Assembly: GCA_030762935.1 (NCBI GenBank) | Contig: CM060895.1 | Span: 31,114,501-31,178,500, forward strand | Length of the DNA stretch: 64,000 nt | Reading direction: 5' to 3' | Source of the DNA: Hymenopus coronatus | Lineage: Eukaryota > Arthropoda > Insecta > Mantodea > Hymenopodidae | In this document: positions 10,741-23,469 of the stretch, piece after piece | How the letters are laid out: each line of letters starts with the position of its first letter | Position numbering within the stretch: position 1 is the stretch's first letter | Notes under the pieces: model-generated | What the model was told of the DNA's origin: nothing | What the model saw: the letters and a program-made list of their open reading frames with translations, nothing else | The model's database searches: none | Program-made: the position numbers and the translations under genes

Positions 10741-13700
10741 AGAACGAGAACAGGAAATAAAATAAAACAAGAAATTAGTAAAGGGGTTTTTGATACTTTA
10801 GAGCAGTTTTACCCCCCCCCCCCCAAAGAATGATATTAGATAAAAGTACCTGGAATGAAGCTGGATATGCACTGGTACAGGAAGATAATCTTAGAGGATT
10901 GGAGAGAGCTAAAAGGTCAAAGCCTAAGGAAACACAATAAGACACCGTTGAAAAGCAATATAACATCAAAGAAAAATAATTAAACTTTAAAAGGTTTCTA
11001 TGTCCAAGATCCTGTTTCCTATACATGGGAAACCAAAATGACTATGGTTAATACAGCAAATACTATTAGCTTGTTTTATCTCAGGGCAGAGTTTATTACG
11101 CAAAAGAGTTCCCGCTAAATGGTAAGTGGAAGATAAAGCACACTATTGACCTTAAGGGCTCTACCGAGGAAAGGCTATACACGTACGTAAATATGCTGTT
11201 CAGTTTTACAAAACGTTATAAAATAAAAATCCTTAATTGAGGGCAGGTTCTGTAGTTCTAATGTAAGCTTTTGAACATTTATTTTGCTTTATGAAAATAA
11301 TACCGAATGACTAAGTTGTAATATTACAACCACCCAGTCATTTTTATAAAAGAAAACGTTATTTGAATTACTCATTATACCTGTGATATTATATGATTTA
11401 AGTACTTTATAGCAAATTTAATGATCACTTGTTCATTTTAAACAATATTTTGATACTGTACTGTTTTGGTTTACATTTTATGTAAGACAGCTATATGTCA
11501 TTATAGTTAGGCCAACGCAATACTCTTGACGTAGATTCTATCTTTTAATTTGAATGTTATTATATTAGTTCCTGTTCTGTAATTATAACACTGTTGTATT
11601 TAAATTGACCTTGGAATTTTCACATATGAACAAGTAGAGCAACTTGCATGGATCTCCTGGTAACATAACTAGCGTCCGCGCGGTGATGTCACAAGCTTCG
11701 CAGCCAATAGCTACCGTTTCCTTTAAAATTGGCCATAGAAATTGGCTAAATGGTCATCTTTCTGGCCGTTGGTAATATTTGGAGAAGAGGAGGATGATTG
11801 ATGAAAACTCCTACGCTTAGAAATACTCGTAATTTTAGTGTTCTGCGGATGGTGAGGCAACAGTGAGTTATTTTAAGGTGAATGAAGACTAAAACGACAC
11901 GTGCAGGTCCAAAAAATTATATTAAGTACGTTCTCTGTGCAAGAAGTACTTACCAAAGTAAACGTTGAAATAGGTTAATTGTGGTAATGTTTTAAGTGCA
12001 GGTAAACATTTTATTTAGTTTCTTAAATGTTAGCATTCTTTTTTTGTCTAAAACTTGTGTTTTCAAGTTAAATGGTAAGTATATTGTTCGTAGCAAAAAT
12101 TCGTATCCCTGGTAGTATTTCAAGCACGTTCGTATTGATATGTTTGAACTCAAAAGTAGATATGGATGGCAAATTTGATACCATATTTTATTTTTAAAAT
12201 AGTTATGGATCTAATTTACATCTAACCTACCCTTCATATGCGCACGAAATTTCTGTTTTTTTTTGTGATGTGCTGCTTTTCATATAGCACTCTTACACCA
12301 AAGCTTGCGAAGTGATTGTGTCACTTATTCTGGCCGAAATTTATGCAAACTACATTAGATCTTGTACCTTCCTGAATGAATATAATTTACCAAGTTGGTC
12401 TGGTTTAGCACTTCCCTCTCACCCTGTCCCCTTTCTCCTTCCTTGAACATGTTTATTTCTCTACCTATTTGCGGAAGTGTGCAAATCAGGTTTCAATTTT
12501 ATCTTGAGGTTTAGCTTTTAGTTCACAAAAATAAACATTGCATTGTTGTAAAAAAAATAAATAAAAACGCTTTTAATTTTATTTAAGGACACTTTAACTG
12601 CTGTGGTTCTCAGTGTCCCATTCAACATTGGACATGAAATATCACTTAATTTTGCTCGGGGGAACCAACAGCTTTACTTTTCTTTACTTTTTTCCAAGTC
12701 AACCTTCCAAACTTACTTTGCGCTTCATCCAGTGGTAGGCATTTAAGGCACTTTGTCGCATGCTCTTAATATGCAGCAAAACCCTAAGTTGCTGAGTGTA
12801 ACCAAGGAATATTTTGTGAGGTAGCTGAACAACAGAATGCATCTGAGGGGTCTTGAAGCTCTTAAGAAGTTAAAACCTTGCCAGCCTAGCAGATTTCATA
12901 CCTTCCATTAGTTTGCCTCTGGCCTCTGCTCATACACAGTAGCGCAAGATATTATACCATGAATTTCCTATAAAAGATCCTGAAAAGGGTGGGTTGGTGT
13001 GTTCTAGCCTTTCACATCGTTCATATCTAAATGCATTTCAGGCTTAAGGTAGTGCAGGTTAAATGCAATGCACTGTTGCCACATGTACTGTACGTTTGCT
13101 ACAGCTTTGGTGTTCAGCTGCTATCATTCTACCAATTCAATGCCATCTTGTGAATTATACATTTATTTTTCATCTGCATTTTATCTTTCCTTTTTAAATC
13201 TCTAGTACTTTGACATTTGATTTTATAGGCATAAAAAGATGCCACATGTGGATATATAGATGATAGGGCATCATCATTGGCAAAATTATTTTTTGAAAGG
13301 TGAAATGTTTTAAAACAGCAAATAATGATGTGCCCCAGTGTCTTTTGTGCTATTTCACTGTATTGCCTTAACTTATAATTTCCCTCACCCTTTTTTCTTT
13401 CTGTTTTATTGATATTCTTGGTCCTTTAATTCATTTTTTTTTATTCTATGTGCTGCTGTTTTTGAATACCCAGTAGTCTTAGCCATTTAATATTTCCTTA
13501 CTAACACTTATTTATTTAAATACTATGGCACATTCATTATTTTGCATTTCTTCTTGGTTTACCAGTATTTCATTTCTTCCAAGCTCCTATAACTCCATAA
13601 CTGTAAATACTTATGTAAAATACAAGTGAAATAATTTAAGTTAATGCTTTGCAGTGCTCACACGCGGTACCTAAACACTTCCTTACAAACTTATGTTCAC

Positions 13701-13990
13701 CTTCATCTGTCTTCTGCCTTGCACCTGTGAGCTGAATAGATGGATTATTGTTTGTCCATGGGTAATGAATAAGTTACAGGATTCTAGCTTGTTTTATAAA
13801 CTTTCTGAAGGCTTTGAAAACTTTTTCTCTCATTTTGTCCCCATGGTAAACAAAGCTTCTTTCTGCTTGACCATTCTATTCAATGAGTATAACATTTTCC
13901 GAAAATCTTTGATTTAAAAATTCATAAAATTGCTTCTTATTAAAGATGGAGTTCAAACTATTCAGGTATCATGTACTAAGGCTTTCAAGG
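10741..13990. other. Long AT-rich stretch, no gene seen
   Basis: Contains a poly-C run at 10,811-10,824 and short poly-A/T runs. A GC-richer patch near 11,660-11,780 includes GCGTCCGCGCGG. I see no TIR, tRNA or protein domain. The ORF at 13,693-13,917 (74 codons) has no recognisable feature. Confidence 0.45.
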
Positions 13991-13997
13991 CCAGTGT

Positions 13998-14186
13998 CCA
14001 TTTGAAGTAAAATTTCTTCCAGGCTTGTAGGCCGTGGTCGATAAATAGGATTTACTCCTGACATTTTGCTCAAAATTGTGTTAAGCATCTTCAGATGAAC
14101 TCTACTTCATTGAGTCAGGAGTAAATCCTACTTATCGACCACAGCCTACAAGCCTACAAGCCCAGAAGAAATTTTAATTCAAATAT
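13998..14186. repeat. Palindromic element with 50-base loop
   Basis: Left arm 13,998-14,062 (GAAGTAAAATTTCTTCC, AGGCTTGTAGGCCGTGGTCG, GGATTTACTCCTGAC) pairs with right arm 14,113-14,186, which is its reverse complement with a duplicated CCTACAAG. The loop is 14,063-14,112. CAGGTATCA occurs just outside on both sides (near 13,964 and 14,188), a possible 9-bp target duplication, although the left copy is about 30 bases away from the arm. This is consistent with a small palindromic DNA element. Confidence 0.65.
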
Positions 14187-14189
14187 CCA

Positions 14190-15203
14190 GGTATCAGCCC
14201 TCTAGTTTATTGTAGCCAAGAAAAAAATATTGTATTATGACCTTTAGTTTATTAAGTTATTGGGTGATAAGTAAACAAACAGGAATGTCAGACTTTAATT
14301 GAAAAACATGTTTTCTTTAGAAATTTGAGCCCTGGAAATCTAAAAGGATCTAAAAATGATGTACTGTGGTTGAGAAAACTATTCTGTATGTGATGTGTTC
14401 AAAGCTGAAAGGTATAACAACCCATCTAAACTATATAGTGCTTGGCTCTGAAGCAATGACACCAATCTACTTGAAATGGAAACATGATGTTACCTACATA
14501 ACTGAGGTGGTAGGTTGACCCTCAATGATTGACAAGGGGTTAGGCTAGCTTTGCCATGCTGCGGCAGAAAATATCGCCCCTTAAAATAAGCAAAGCAAAA
14601 CTAGTTAGCTTTGTCTAATTTTTGCTTCTAAGTCGAATAATTTTACAGTAATTACACCAAATATGATTTAATGAGGTTAATATGTATTTTACTATACAAA
14701 CAATGCAGCATTTTCTTTAATGGTGCCACAGCATCTAAACAATTATCAATATATTTACTGTCATTTTTGTAAGGTTTTTGCTATCAGAAGCTGAATCAAT
14801 TATCATGCTGTTCATAATAGTGCCCATCACATATTCACTTCCGGTATACCCTTTCTTGATCATTCCATTTTTTCACACACTGCTTTTTATTGTTCCTCAG
14901 TCACAAGCAAATTTCTGCTCAGCCAATGTTTGCACATCTGTAAAGCTTAAAGGCAACACAGTTCTTAACAATGGAACAGACTCTAGTTCTTTTAATAAGT
15001 TTAAGCATGCATCAAATGTGTAGCACTAAACATAGGTTTCCTTAACTTTACATCTTTGAAATTTGGAAAATTCAGTATGTAAAATATTGAAATTTGTCAG
15101 TTATTATACACCATGATAGTGATAGTTTGCCATGCATCAAAATTTTAGCTTGCATAGTTGTGTAAATATTACTTTTTTATTTTCTAAACTCATTATTATA
15201 ATA
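14190..15203. other. AT-rich spacer
   Basis: No domain recognised. The 81-codon ORF at 14,778-15,023 looks like chance. Confidence 0.4.
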
Positions 15204-15988
15204 AAAAATTTGATGTGTTCCATTCATATGACTTTCTCTACATCTTTGTATCAAATTATTGTTAAAAAGCTTATACTTTTTACTTTATGCTAATCAGGAA
15301 AAATTTGCAGAAATAGTCTTATTACTTGCTTCCATGCAAGTAGAAAGGAAATAAGGGAGTAGCATAGGCTGAAGTATTAATCAAAAGCTGGGTGCTATGT
15401 GACTGAAGTTCCTTTGTTTCTATGGACAGGAGTTGACAAATTCCCGTATGAGAAAAGTATGTTTTTTAAAGCTGAATCCAATAACAAAGAATTTCTCAAA
15501 AACGATCCACTCCATGAAAAAATGTATATAACATAAATTGTGTGTTTTAAAGAGTTCTACATTTTCTGTTATGTAAGGTTTTCTCTATCGATTTGCCAGC
15601 TATACAAAATTCCGTAAAATTCATCCAGAATGAACTAGTTTTTTGAGGCTATTCCCAGAAAATTCAAGATATACATTTTATTTGGCAGGTAAATATAATA
15701 TACAATATTTTAATCAAAATCCTTAGAGCCATTTTTGAGAAAATCAAAATTTTTGAAAAATTTTCCATGTAAAAGGTAGTTGGTGGGTAGGAGGATTTTC
15801 TTGAAAATCTTCATGTGGCATCCTTGAAAGATACCAAACTTAAACACTCCCGTGCAGACCTTTTTCTAAAAATACCTTTTTTGGATTCAGGAGAATCCAA
15901 AACATATTTTTGGTGAAATCTCTGCATCCAATTTCTGGGTGGAATGCAATACCCTTTCTATATACTATGTACATAGTATGTATAGAAT
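15204..15988 (-). repeat. R870 repeat, near full length
   Basis: Minus-strand copy from the tail (plus strand: GATGTGTTCCATTCATATGA) to the palindrome TATACTATGTACATAGTATG at 15,960-15,988. The usual CA/GT tract near 15,850 is almost absent, so the microsatellite is variable between copies. Predicted ORFs on both strands inside it are shadows. Confidence 0.8.
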
Positions 15989-16724
15989 TTTTTATATTAA
16001 CCCAAATTATTGTAGAGAAACTTTTACTGTTCGTACTCTCCAGAATTCTTGATTTTTCAATATTTAAAATTTTATTTCTCAAAATTGGAGCATTATTTTG
16101 AAATACAATATCACCATCATCTTTAATATGTTTTTGAGAAGCAGTACACAAATTTTGAAACAAATTAGTACAAAATTACATTGTTTAGCATTTTGAGTTT
16201 GGTAAAGCTTTGGTAAACAATTTGTGAGGAAACTAGTTTTAATTTACAAGTGCCTATTAATAAGAAAGTTTAAAGCATGAGTTAATTGGTAGTTAAAGTG
16301 TGTCAAGTGGGAAAAGCAATAATTTTCTTAAAGTTTAGTATTCATAGTATATTATTATAAAACAAAAATAATTTTTTAATTTTTTTTTCACAATTTTTTG
16401 GTCGAGTATCACAGATGCATTACCTTAATGAGGTCACAGAACTCTATTTTGTTATTTTTGTGTAATTAATGTTTTTCCATTTAGCCTTTCCACTTTAGCA
16501 TGTTTCCTGCAGTCCATTTTGGGAGGCTTCTCTGTTTTTATGCTGTGGTAGGAAGCTTTATCCATTGCACTGATAAAATTGGCCAGTAAATAATAATAAT
16601 AATACAATACAATCATTACTATGGTAATGAACATGAGATTATTGGAAAGGAATCCATTTTCGTCTCAGAAATTAAAAGAAAGATTATATTAATGCATTTT
16701 ACTAGGTTCTGCCAGCTCAACTAA
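15989..16724. other. AT-rich spacer
   Basis: No gene or repeat recognised. Confidence 0.4.
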
Positions 16725-16785
16725 CCACCACCACAACCACCACCACCACCACCACCGCTGTCGCCACTGCCACCACCACCACAAC

Positions 16786-16822
<37 letters not shown>
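16725..16822. repeat. Compound microsatellite (CCA)n then (AAT)n
   Basis: Imperfect CCA/CCG repeats (16,725-16,780) run into about 13 ATA/AAT units and end at the TA that flanks the pogo-like element. Confidence 0.9.
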
Positions 16823-18101
16823 GAGAAAAGGTGATAAATATGGAATACCAACTCGCTTTCTCTCTATATTTTTATTGATATATGGTTAATTGGTGTTATC
16901 TGTACTGAAAATTATTGGATAACTTCCTATTTATCATTGCCACTCAATTATTGCAATTACTGCTATGAAAATCTTAGATAATAACACATTTTTGAAAAAG
17001 TACCCTGAACATTAATTTTAATAAAGGGTGACAAATATGGAATACCACAAAAGTTTACTCAAATATAAAATTTGCTCCGAATTTTAGCTATTGCATACAA
17101 AAATCACAAACATAGTCCCCATATTCATAATCTGTACAGTCAGCATGACACCACAGACCGCATGTGGTGCACTGTACATCATCTGAAAATTTGCCATCAC
17201 AGAAAATGCACTGAGAATCACCCGATTCTGGAGCTTTTTCACCATAAGTTTCAAAATCATCACTAGAGTCATCGTGGATGGATATCAGTTCTTCTTCAGA
17301 ACTCGAGGTATTCTCAACAAGGTTATAGATGCTGATTTCAGTTGTTTCTGTTTCCCCTTTTCTTTTGGTCGATTCTTCTGCTCTCGTGCCACAATGGGTG
17401 GAGTTATTTCTTTTTTTACTCACAAGACGGAAAAATATAGTTCGGGGCACTCCTTAAAATTTGGCAGCCTTTTCTTTTGTCGGACAGCAGTGCTGGCCTC
17501 TTCCATTTTTGTTTCATCCCACAATTTTCTCTTTTGAGTTGTCTGTGATTCTCCAGGCATTTTGTATAACCTGTATAAAGAAATTTGATTTTATTGTACA
17601 ATTTTCGGTCTAACATGTCTTATGCCATGCATTTGATAATTAAATTATGAGATAATTAATAATTCTATAATATATAATTTGAATGTTAAGGAACACAAAT
17701 ATGGAACACTATTCCATAATTATGTACCCTATAGTATTCCATATTACTAACTGCCATGTTGGAAATTTTTGTTAGGCATAACGGCATATGGCATCTTCAG
17801 GAAACAAGAAATAAGTGAGCGATGGGTAGCTAGATACCTCTTCTTTCAATTGAAAGATTCAATATAATATAAAATTCCATTAAAACTTTTATTACTCACC
17901 TGTGGACTTCTCTTTTTGTACAAATATTTTATCAATACATTTGCGACTGGCACAAACAACCGTAACTCATAAAATGACATCTATTGTGCTTCTAGGCATC
18001 TTATCACATAGTTATACAAGCATCTGGAAGATTCCAGTTGTTGGTGAAATAAGCTAGTATTCCATTTAAGGACCCCTATTCCATATTTATCACCTTTCCT
18101 C
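16823..18101 (-). mobile_element. Pogo-like DNA transposon, internally deleted
   Basis: The ends are GAGAAAAGGTGATAAATATG (16,823) and its inverted form ending CATATTTATCACCTTTCCTC (18,101). They form TIRs of about 25 bp with two mismatches near the tip, flanked by TA on both sides (16,821-16,822 and 18,102-18,103) as expected for Tc1/mariner/pogo insertion. Further copies of a (G)ACAAATATGGAATAC motif lie inside at 17,030-17,047 and 17,693-17,712, and an inverted one near 18,054, so the termini carry repeated binding-site-like words. The 1,279-bp element keeps only the ends of its transposase gene. Confidence 0.85.
17088..17560 (-). pseudogene. Pogo/CENP-B-type transposase, core deleted
   Basis: The gene reads from ATG 17,560 (MPGESQTTQKRKLWDETKME, then EASTAVRQKKRLPNF), which resembles the pipsqueak-type helix-turn-helix at the start of pogo/jerky-like transposases. 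At about 17,430-17,450 the frame changes and the text jumps to a C-terminal region (SKKRNNSTHCGTRAEESTK, an acidic Ser/Glu/Asp-rich linker). The end is a PHD-like zinc finger with ligands CIFC, CTTC, CHADC and CDFC, with the stop at about 17,088. Pogo-like transposases with such a C-terminal finger are about 500-700 residues. The whole DDE catalytic core is missing, so the product could at most bind DNA or repress transposition. The finger itself is intact over 120 codons (17,450-17,088). Confidence 0.75.
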
Positions 18102-18149
18102 TAATAATGGCAAACTTGCTTGCTTGCACTATAATTAAACATTGACCCT

Positions 18150-18800
18150 TGCTTATTGGTTCATGAAGTCCAGTAGCACTACTAGATTCTTAGTACCAGA
18201 GCCCTTGAAGGTGCTGTGAATGTAGACTTCATCAAGGTATCCTATAGGCCTCCCCTCCTCTTGGAATCTGGTAATACTCCATTCTCTGGCTACTAATTTC
18301 AGACTTTTCTTGCAAAATAAGATGGTTGTCTCTAAATTTTTTTCAATGTGGAATACAATTAAATGTAACGTGGTATAACTATTATAGTTCATTATAAGGA
18401 AATTTTAAATGCAAAGATACTTTAAAATTATTTAATCATGAAAATTTATTGTAGGGTTGTGCTCACCTGTAGCCAATCTTTCTTAGCAGGTGCTTCAACT
18501 TTTCTTTTTTCCCAACAAGGCTGTTGCAATTTTTCACCATTTGAAAGAACTGCAGACTATGTTGGTTTTTTCTTATGGTCTACACAGAAATAGTTTATGA
18601 TTTTTCTAATTACTTCAACAAAAGAATTGATTTTACTGAACATTCATTTTGGGAGAAGATTTTCCTGGGGTGTCAAAACTGCCTTTTGCCTTTGTCAATG
18701 TCTTTCCCTTCCTAACAATAAGTCACAAAGTATGTTTAGCCACTCCTTTAGCTGCTACAACTCTGTTGACTTTTCACACCATTGGGAGCTTTTTCTAGCA
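18150..18800 (-). pseudogene. DDE-transposase-like remnant
   Basis: Broken minus-strand reading frames in the order AVLTPQENL / INSFVEVIRKIINYFCVDHK / KKKPT (near 18,700-18,560), LKHLLRKIGY (near 18,470), and REWSITRFQEEGRPIGYLDE followed by VYIHSTFKG (18,290-18,190). The last block matches the GRPI.YLDE(T/S)(Y/W).H segment of a family of arthropod DDE endonuclease-like proteins, where the Asp of YLDE is a catalytic carboxylate. The rest of the catalytic core is not seen. It lies between the pogo-like element and the mariner and is not part of either, since the mariner TIRs exclude it. The superfamily is assigned from memory of motif order only. Confidence 0.55.
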
Positions 18801-18874
18801 TGAATCGCCAGTTATTAATTTCCTGTCATTGGGAATGAATAGCTTGTTTCGATAAATACATAATTCACTATGTA

Positions 18875-20192
18875 CGAGGGCTGATCAACAAAGACTGAGA
18901 CTGATTCTTTCCTGTAGCTTCCGTGATAGTTTCGTATCTGTAACATAAATATTTGTAAAGAGCGGGTTTTTATATATAATGTTGGTAGGCGGCAGCACTC
19001 TTGTATCGGTAGGTTGATAGCAATGCTCTATTTTGTAGACCCTATGTGCATTTTGCAAACCAGACAACAATGGAGGTGACTCGAGAGGAGCACTACAGCG
19101 CAATCAAATTCTGTTTTTGTTTAAACCATACAGCCACCGAAACTTATGAAAAGCTGAAGCAAGCGTACAGTGAAGATGCACTACCTCGTGCAACAGTGTT
19201 TAGGTGGTTCGAGGACTTCAAAGAAGGCTGACTTTTCAGTGTTAAGCAAGGTGGGCCTGATGTTTCGACTTCTGCTGTGACTGAAGTCAACATCAACACA
19301 GCTGCTGTGATTGTCTTGAGAGGATCGGCGTATAGCATTACGTAATCTCAGTGAAGTGTTGAGAATTTCATATGGCAGTGTGTTTACAATTATGCACAAC
19401 CATCTGCATATGACCTGAGTTTGTGCTCGTTGGGTGCCACATCTATTGACTCCCGAACAAAAGGCTGTGCGAATGGAGACAAGCCGTGAGGTGCTGCGTC
19501 TCTTTGCTGATGGAGGGGATGCATTTTTTAAATTGATTATCACCGGTGATGAGTCATGGTTGCATCATTATGATCCTGAAGGAAAACAAGCCAGCACAGT
19601 GTGGAAATCGCCAGGTTCTCCAACACCAAAAACGGCAAAAGTTGTTCCATCTGCAGGGAAAGTGATGTTCACATTTTTTGACTGTAATGGAATGATTTAT
19701 CAGCATGCAGTTCCCCCTCACACTACTGTTACAGCAGTATACTACTCGTCAGTATTGGCTACACTGAGGAAGCACATTACAAAGAAACGACCAGAGCTTT
19801 CTCGGACTGGGTGGCGACTTCATCATGACAATGTATGGCCTGATGTCGCAAATCAAGTCATGCAGTTTCTGGCTTGATTGAACATTACCTGTGTACCATA
19901 TCCACCTTATAGCCGCGGTCTTGCACCCTGTGACTTTTTTTATTCCTTCACTAAAGGCAAAGCTTAAGGGTATTCGATTTGAGAACTCTGAAGCAGTGCT
20001 CAAGAAAAGTGAGGCAATTCTCAAGGACCTGACAAAGAATGGTCTGCAGCATGTGTTCAAGGACTGGCGGAGTCGCTATAAAAGTGCATTGAAGTAGGAG
20101 GGGACTACTTTGAAAAAGATCATGTAAACATTGAATTGGAGTAATAAACATCTGTGAAAAAAAATCAGTCTGTTCTATTTGATCAGCCCTCG
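18875..20192 (+). mobile_element. Mariner element, complete ends
   Basis: TIRs begin CGAGGGCTGATCAACAAAGA at 18,875 and end TTGATCAGCCCTCG at 20,192, flanked by TA (18,873-18,874 and 20,193-20,194). The 1,318-bp length and single transposase gene are normal for mariner. A second mariner type in this window has different TIRs (see 61,103-62,338). Confidence 0.93.
19070..20096 (+). pseudogene. Mariner transposase, mutated
   Basis: Starts at ATG 19,070 (MEVTREEHYSAIKFCFCLNH), the N-terminal helix-turn-helix, and continues to FRWFEDFKEG. A TGA follows at 19,229, where mariners have FKEGR. After frame changes the second half is open at 19,434-19,875: PHLLTPEQKAVR, IITGDESWLHHYDPE (first catalytic Asp, near 19,548) and WRLHHDNVWPDVA (second Asp, near 19,828). 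A further stop at 19,875 precedes YPPYSRGLAPCDFF (third Asp, near 19,936) and the C-terminal KSALK region. All three residues of the D,D34D triad can therefore be read, but in different frames. NVWPDVA replaces the usual NARPHVA. The gene is dead but recent enough to align throughout. Confidence 0.9.
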
Positions 20193-20194
20193 TA

Positions 20195-22250
20195 CTTACT
20201 AAAGATAGTCACTAATATTAAAGTGAATATACTAACTATAAAATAAATATGCTGATACACTTTCAAAATAAATATTATAATTATAAGAAAAATATGCTGA
20301 CTCTAAGGCTAAAAGCTAATGCTTTCTGAACATGTAGTAGTATGCAGAAAGGCCTATTAGAAATAACTGCACTCAATGGCATCAAACTCCTTATTGACCA
20401 GTTATCCTATTTGCACTGCAATAATGGAATCTTCTACCAAAGATAAACATTTGGTTTCAGCGCCAGTGCCATGACTTCAGAGCCAAGCCGTAATATACAC
20501 ATTTTCTTTATTTGAATCTCAGTTATAATTGCATTGGTAAGAATTTATAGAACCATTACCTTTACTAAGTACACTAAATGCTAACTTATACATAGTTACT
20601 GTAAATTTGAAGTAAATCAAATTGCTACAAAGGATGTAGGACGGAATTGCAAAATACAGCAAAATCATATTTCACAATTGATCCTCATAAAACATGAATT
20701 GAAGGAGGCCTCAATAGCATTGCATTAAACTGCAGATCAATTTTATTAATTAGACAAGCCATTTCTGTTGCAGGACTAAGTACAGTAAACCCTGCATGAC
20801 TGCAAACTAGCATGTGTAAAGCAATAAAACCTGATAGGAAACTTCCAAATTTTAAAGATATGGATGAATGTTGCATACCAAATTTCACTTCATGTGCAGT
20901 GTACTGCCTAAATTCAGAATTTTGAATAGGCTTTCCATCTAAAATACTTTGATTTGCTATAAATTGAAACCATGTTATACAGGCTGTTACAGAATTTAAC
21001 TGTCAAACCTTCAGGGGTTATAGAGGAATAGTTTAGGATCTCTCTGAGAGAGGACACCTATGATTTGTGACAAACTTTGTGGTTAAGTAATGATTTTGAA
21101 CTGGAATATTCCTACTGATAATTGCAAATACATAAAGACTAAATACACTTGCAGGGCTGCTTTCCATTCAAAAGTTCTGTCCTCCAAGCACAAAAATAGC
21201 TACCAATGTGGTATTTTCGAAGTTATGAGTTTTGTTTTTCGAAGAAAATGCTCCATCAGCAAGGGCCATTTAACCCCTGAGTTTCAATTTCCCCATTGTG
21301 GAAAATGGGGAAACTATAGGAATTATAGAGGGATGTTTCTTTATACAGCATAGAGCAGAAGTGTGCTTGGCTCCCAATCTCAGTCTTAGTTAGTCCTAGG
21401 TTCAAACCTTGCTGATTCTTAACCTTTTCTTTTCCAAGCATGTGAATGGCATAGATTTGGAGAGGACCCAATTTTCATTCTTAGTGTTTCTTTAAAGTTT
21501 TAAGTGATTTTATGGAGATTCTTACATGCAATGTTTTAACATATTGCATAGGAAAAAGGAAAAATCTTTCTTTTCTTTCTGTGCCTGGTTTGCTGTATTG
21601 GTATGTGAATGTGTACTTCAAAGAATGCTTTCAGACTAATAGCATATCAAGTAACAGTAAAATCTGTTACTGTTACTCAAAGTAGATTACACATCTGCTG
21701 TGATGCAGTAAGTAGCATGTTCTACTTTCAATTAGATGGTGCAAGATCCAAATTACATTCAAGCTGTCAATTTTTTTCCCCCCTCAAATCAGGTGACTGG
21801 TATAACTTTGGGATGAACCCATTTTCATTTATGGTATTTTTCTCAAAACATTAGTAAATTTTACTGAGGTACGCTCATGGTGTATTTGAACATGTTGTGC
21901 ATAGGATACATTACTGCATATTGGTTGTGCATGCATTGTAGTATAAGGTAATGGGCAGGTATCAAGTATGCAAGTGTGTCCCTAATAGCTGCACATGCAT
22001 ACTTTCAAGGTCATTCCAGAGTAATAGATGTGTTGCATTACTGCCTGGAACTGAGTTATTCACATTGCAGCCATGGCATACTCTTTTTCAGAATTAACTT
22101 CTGCATTTTGTTAATGGGGAGGCAGGAGGAAAAACTTGCATGAAGCAGCATGGCTCAATGCAGTCAGCTACCCTCAGTGACAGCCACCAATCATTTTACC
22201 TTCCAGTCCATTCACTAGTGCCTATGGGAAACTGGATCCCTTGCTGTACA
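20195..22250. other. AT-rich stretch, possible weak SINE at 21,340-21,440
   Basis: A B-box-like AGGTTCAAACC at 21,390-21,400, after TAGAGCAGAAGTGTGCTTGG, could be an old tRNA-derived repeat, but no second copy is present to confirm it. Otherwise no gene or repeat was recognised. Confidence 0.35.
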
Positions 22251-22251
22251 A

Positions 22252-22530
22252 ACTCGCCTTCCGTGGTGTAGTGGTTACCATATACCCAAGGTCATGGATT
22301 CAAACCTAGTGGTGGATGATGGATTTTTTTCGAGTGTAAAAATCCTTAGCATGACTTCCTATAAAAGGGATGTAAAGCCATTGGTCCCATGTCTCAGATT
22401 TATGGCACGTAAAAGAACCTCAAGCCTGATAAAGAGGTCTCTGAGCAAAATTAAGCAGTGTTTCATGACCAATAAATGGGATGCTGAGAACCCCAGTAGT
22501 TCATAGTGTATCCATAAATAAAACTTCATT
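22252..22530 (+). mobile_element. tRNA-derived SINE, family 1
   Basis: The head has an A-box-like GTGGTGTAGTGGTTA (22,262) and a B-box-like GGATTCAAACC (22,296-22,306). The body is shared with 43,620-43,910: GTGTAAAAATC, CATGACTTCC, AAAGCC.TTGGTCC, TTATGGCACGTAAAAGAACC, CTCAAGCCTGATA, AAATTAAGC.GTGTTTC, ending GTCCATAAATAA. Length is about 280 bp. Confidence 0.85.
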
Positions 22531-22559
22531 TCTTGCTGTGCATAGGCCTAATGATGGTG

Positions 22560-23430
22560 CAAGATGAACCGGCTGCTCACCAGGTTTCAAGGAAGAGATA
22601 CTTGAAAGGATTCATAACAGTTGTTCAATCAATATCCATGCTATCATACATATGGGCACAAATCGTGTCAATATATGACACGTGATACAGGAAAATAGAC
22701 TCCATCCCTTCCATCTTTTGAAGGTACAGACCTTGACACCAGCTAACTACCTTCCCAGAGTGGTTTCAAAACTTGGTCTCTGAGCAGCATGATGAACAGC
22801 CGGACTTCTTTTCCTGAGTGCTCTTTACCAGCAAGTTTAGTTTCTCAAGGGAAGCAATGGCATTAAACAAAAAAACAGCCACGTCTGGGATCATGTAAAT
22901 CCACGTGCAATTGTTGAAAGAAATCAACACATGTTCAAAGTCATCATATAGGTTGGCATAGGTTTCAGATTACATAATCGGTCCATATCTTCTTTCACTA
23001 CATGGGAACATGTCCACAGTTCACAGGGAGTTCAGTGGCCATTTAAATAACATGTTTCCAAGATGTTGGATGAATACAGCGCTGATATTACATGGTCATC
23101 ATGTTCCTCTGATCTCATACCTCCTGATTATTTTCTGTGGGGACACGAGCCTAGTGTATGAGATTCCCGCCAACTCTGATGAGGATATTGGCTGCATGTG
23201 TTGTAATCCGTAACTCTCTGGGCATCTTTGATAGGATACAAGACAGATTTATTCAAAGATGCATCCTCTGCATGGATGTTGTAGGATGTTACTGTGAACA
23301 TTTTCTTCAGTTCAGCATGCTCGAAAGCAGGAGCTACAAGTTTGCTTTGTTATCTTTGTCCATGTTATTCCCATCATCATTATCAACATCATCATCACCA
23401 TCTTCCAAATTGCAGCACGAATGAGCTCTT
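22560..23430 (+). pseudogene. Tc1/mariner-superfamily transposase remnant
   Basis: The C-terminal half of a transposase-like gene is readable in two plus frames. At 23,040-23,210 it reads HLNNMFPRCWMN, then a degraded PPRSPDLTPLDF-type segment, then SLVYEIPANSDEDIG. At 23,195-23,340 it reads VVIRNSLGIFDRIQDRFIQR followed by CILCMDVVGCYCEHFLQF. This order (HLNNMFPRRWIGR, rows of Pro, SLVY.TPV.SEEDL, I..TPGIFERVRQ, HFEHLL) belongs to a very common arthropod family of IS630/Tc1-like transposases. The catalytic Asp and Glu blocks are not recognisable, and 22,560-23,000 is too decayed to align by eye. Dead element. Confidence 0.65.
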
Positions 23431-23469
23431 TTTTATAGCTTAATTTCCTTTAATGTGGTTGGTCATATT

